NCBI RefSeq assembly: GCF_035704785.1
Contig: NZ_DASSWP010000137.1
Span: forward strand, 1-15,914
From: Gracilimonas sp035704785
GTDB taxonomy: Bacteria > Bacteroidota > Rhodothermia > Balneolales > Balneolaceae
DNA length: 15,914 nt
Direction: 5' to 3'
Shown: piece by piece, positions 15,082 through 15,914 of the stretch
How the letters are laid out: every line of letters starts with the position of its first letter
How positions within the stretch are numbered: the stretch's first letter is position 1
Made by a program: the position numbers and the translations under genes
The notes under the pieces: model-generated
Told to the model about the DNA's origin: nothing
Database searches by the model: none
The model's input: only the letters and a program-made list of their open reading frames with translations

Positions 15082-15621
15082 ATGGCAACCTGGAATATAG
15101 ACCCCACACATTCAGAAATTCAGTTTAAAGTAAAGCACTTGGTTATATCAACTGTGACCGGCTATTTCCGATCCTTTAACGGTTCAATTAAAACAGAAGG
15201 CGAATCGTTTGAAGGAGCAAATGTTACTTTTGAAGCAGACATTGACAGCGTGGACACAAATAATGATGACCGTGATGCACACTTGAAATCAGATGATTTC
15301 TTTAACGCTGAGAAATTCCCAAAAATGAAATTTGAGTCCACTTCTTTTAAAAATAAAGGTGACGACGATTACGAACTGAAAGGAAACTTGACGATTCGCG
15401 ACGTAACAAAAGAAGTGACGTTAGACGTAACACATGGCGGAACTGTAGACGATCCTTACGGACAAACCAAGGCAGGTTTTGAGATCAACGGAACACTTAA
15501 CAGAAAAGAATTCAATTTGAAGTGGAATGCAGTAACTGAAGCCGGAAATGTTGTTGTTGGCGATAAGGTGAAGCTGCACATGAATGTTCAGGTTGTTGAA
15601 CAAGTAGCTGAAGAAGCATAG
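15082..15621 (+). CDS. YceI family (lipocalin-like) protein
   Basis: A 179-residue YceI-family protein. The family adopts a lipocalin-like barrel that binds long isoprenoid-type lipids in characterised members. The pattern is complete: WNIDPTHSEIQFKVKHLVIS at the N-terminus, VTGYFRSFNGSI, DSVDTNNDDRDAHLKSDDFF, FPKMKFESTSF, GNLTIRDVTKEVTLDVTHGG, GFEINGTLNRKEFNLKWN and VVGDKVKLHMNVQ. The chosen start leaves no signal peptide, so this copy is probably cytoplasmic. YceI and DoxX genes are often found side by side, as here, which suggests a shared stress or redox role; that is an inference from context. The start has no Shine-Dalgarno, only AT-rich sequence. Confidence 0.93.
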   Translation: MATWNIDPTHSEIQFKVKHLVISTVTGYFRSFNGSIKTEGESFEGANVTFEADIDSVDTNNDDRDAHLKSDDFFNAEKFPKMKFESTSFKNKGDDDYELKGNLTIRDVTKEVTLDVTHGGTVDDPYGQTKAGFEINGTLNRKEFNLKWNAVTEAGNVVVGDKVKLHMNVQVVEQVAEEA

Positions 15622-15653
15622 TACCCTACTCCTATTTGTACCCCCAAAACAAA

Positions 15654-15684
15654 AGGCGATCGTTGAAAGCGGTTGTCTTTTTTT
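15654..15684 (+). terminator. Intrinsic terminator of the YceI gene
   Basis: AGGCGATCG (15654-15662) pairs with CGGTTGTCT (15670-15678) over 9 bp including three G-U pairs, with a 7-nt loop, followed by T-run 15678-15684. The G-U pairs exist only in plus-strand RNA (they become A-C mismatches on the other strand), so it serves YceI and not the convergent LytTR gene. The T-run reaches the LytTR stop codon. Confidence 0.7.
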
Positions 15685-15914
15685 ATGCAGTATATTTTTG
15701 AATGAAATCCTCTTTGTAAGAATTGCCAATTGGTAATTTGTGATCGTCGATCTTTACTAAATTTCCTTCTACAAAATTGATATGTAAGAGTGAAACGAGG
15801 TAAGAGCGGTGAATGCGGACAAACCGTGACTCGGGTAAAAGATCACAAAATTCTTTCATCGTTTGATAAAAAGTTATCTTTTCTACTGTGGTGTGGACAG
15901 TAAGGTAATCGCCC
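15683..15914 (-). CDS. LytTR DNA-binding domain of a response regulator (partial, 5' end outside window)
   Basis: The window's right edge cuts a minus-strand gene; 76 residues up to the stop TAA (15685-15683) are visible. They read as a LytTR DNA-binding domain: GDYLTVHTT, a short helix (YQTMKEFCDLLP), FVRIHRSYLVSLLHINFV, VKIDDHKLPIGNSYKEDFIQ. RIHRSYLV and LPIGNSYKEDF are the family's most recognisable parts. Such domains usually sit C-terminal to a receiver domain in LytR/AlgR-type response regulators, which would lie beyond 15914 here. The partner kinase is not visible nearby. Confidence 0.88.
   Translation of the reverse strand, partial: GDYLTVHTTVEKITFYQTMKEFCDLLPESRFVRIHRSYLVSLLHINFVEGNLVKIDDHKLPIGNSYKEDFIQKYTA

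Noticed and set aside
14939..15100. 53-codon ORF overlapping the YceI start
   Set aside because: It covers the promoter region, overlaps yceI out of frame, and its AT-driven Ile/Leu composition resembles no family.

Overview
The window looks like chromosomal DNA from a Bacteroidota-like Gram-negative bacterium; Balneolales/Balneolaceae is my best guess, by inference only. The reasons are moderate-to-low GC, starts that mostly lack a Shine-Dalgarno sequence, two exact matches to the Bacteroidota TAnnTTTG promoter element, and a gene set typical of the group: a carboxypeptidase-regulatory/plug/barrel outer-membrane protein, a DPP IV-like S9 peptidase, a large OmpA protein, a LytTR regulator, and DoxX and YceI. 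There is no CRISPR array, prophage, insertion sequence or obvious defence cluster.

Layout: (1) 1-803 holds the 3' end of a tRNA with its terminator, then an alpha/beta hydrolase. (2) 936-6398, all on the minus strand, holds a secreted S9 prolyl-oligopeptidase-type peptidase, a two-OmpA-domain outer-membrane protein, and upstream of it a DUF3494 ice-binding-like lipoprotein. A hairpin-rich leader separates the last two. (3) 6399-6999 is a 600-base gap with a possible 24-residue membrane peptide directly in front of a CLC-family anion channel (7000-8388). (4) 8816-11891, plus strand, holds a secreted kelch-like protein with one transmembrane helix and a cytoplasmic C-terminal domain, broken by a +1 shift at a G6 run, then a soluble PAS-PAS-HisKA_2 histidine kinase. 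(5) 11895-14306, minus strand, is a TonB-receptor-like barrel protein whose stop lies 3 bases from the kinase stop. (6) 14471-15621 is a divergent DoxX/YceI pair, each with an intrinsic terminator. (7) 15683 to the end, minus strand, is the C-terminal LytTR DNA-binding domain of a regulator that continues outside the window.

Most products act at the cell envelope: surface lipoprotein, OmpA peptidoglycan anchor, barrel protein, secreted peptidase, CLC channel and DoxX. Sensory proteins (kelch/TM protein, PAS kinase, LytTR regulator) lie among them. I do not see a clearly new multigene system. The observations most worth checking are the split kelch/TM gene with a possible DNA-binding tail, the alternative hairpins ahead of the OmpA gene, the mini-ORF ahead of the CLC gene, and the channel-like glutamate pattern in the CLC protein.
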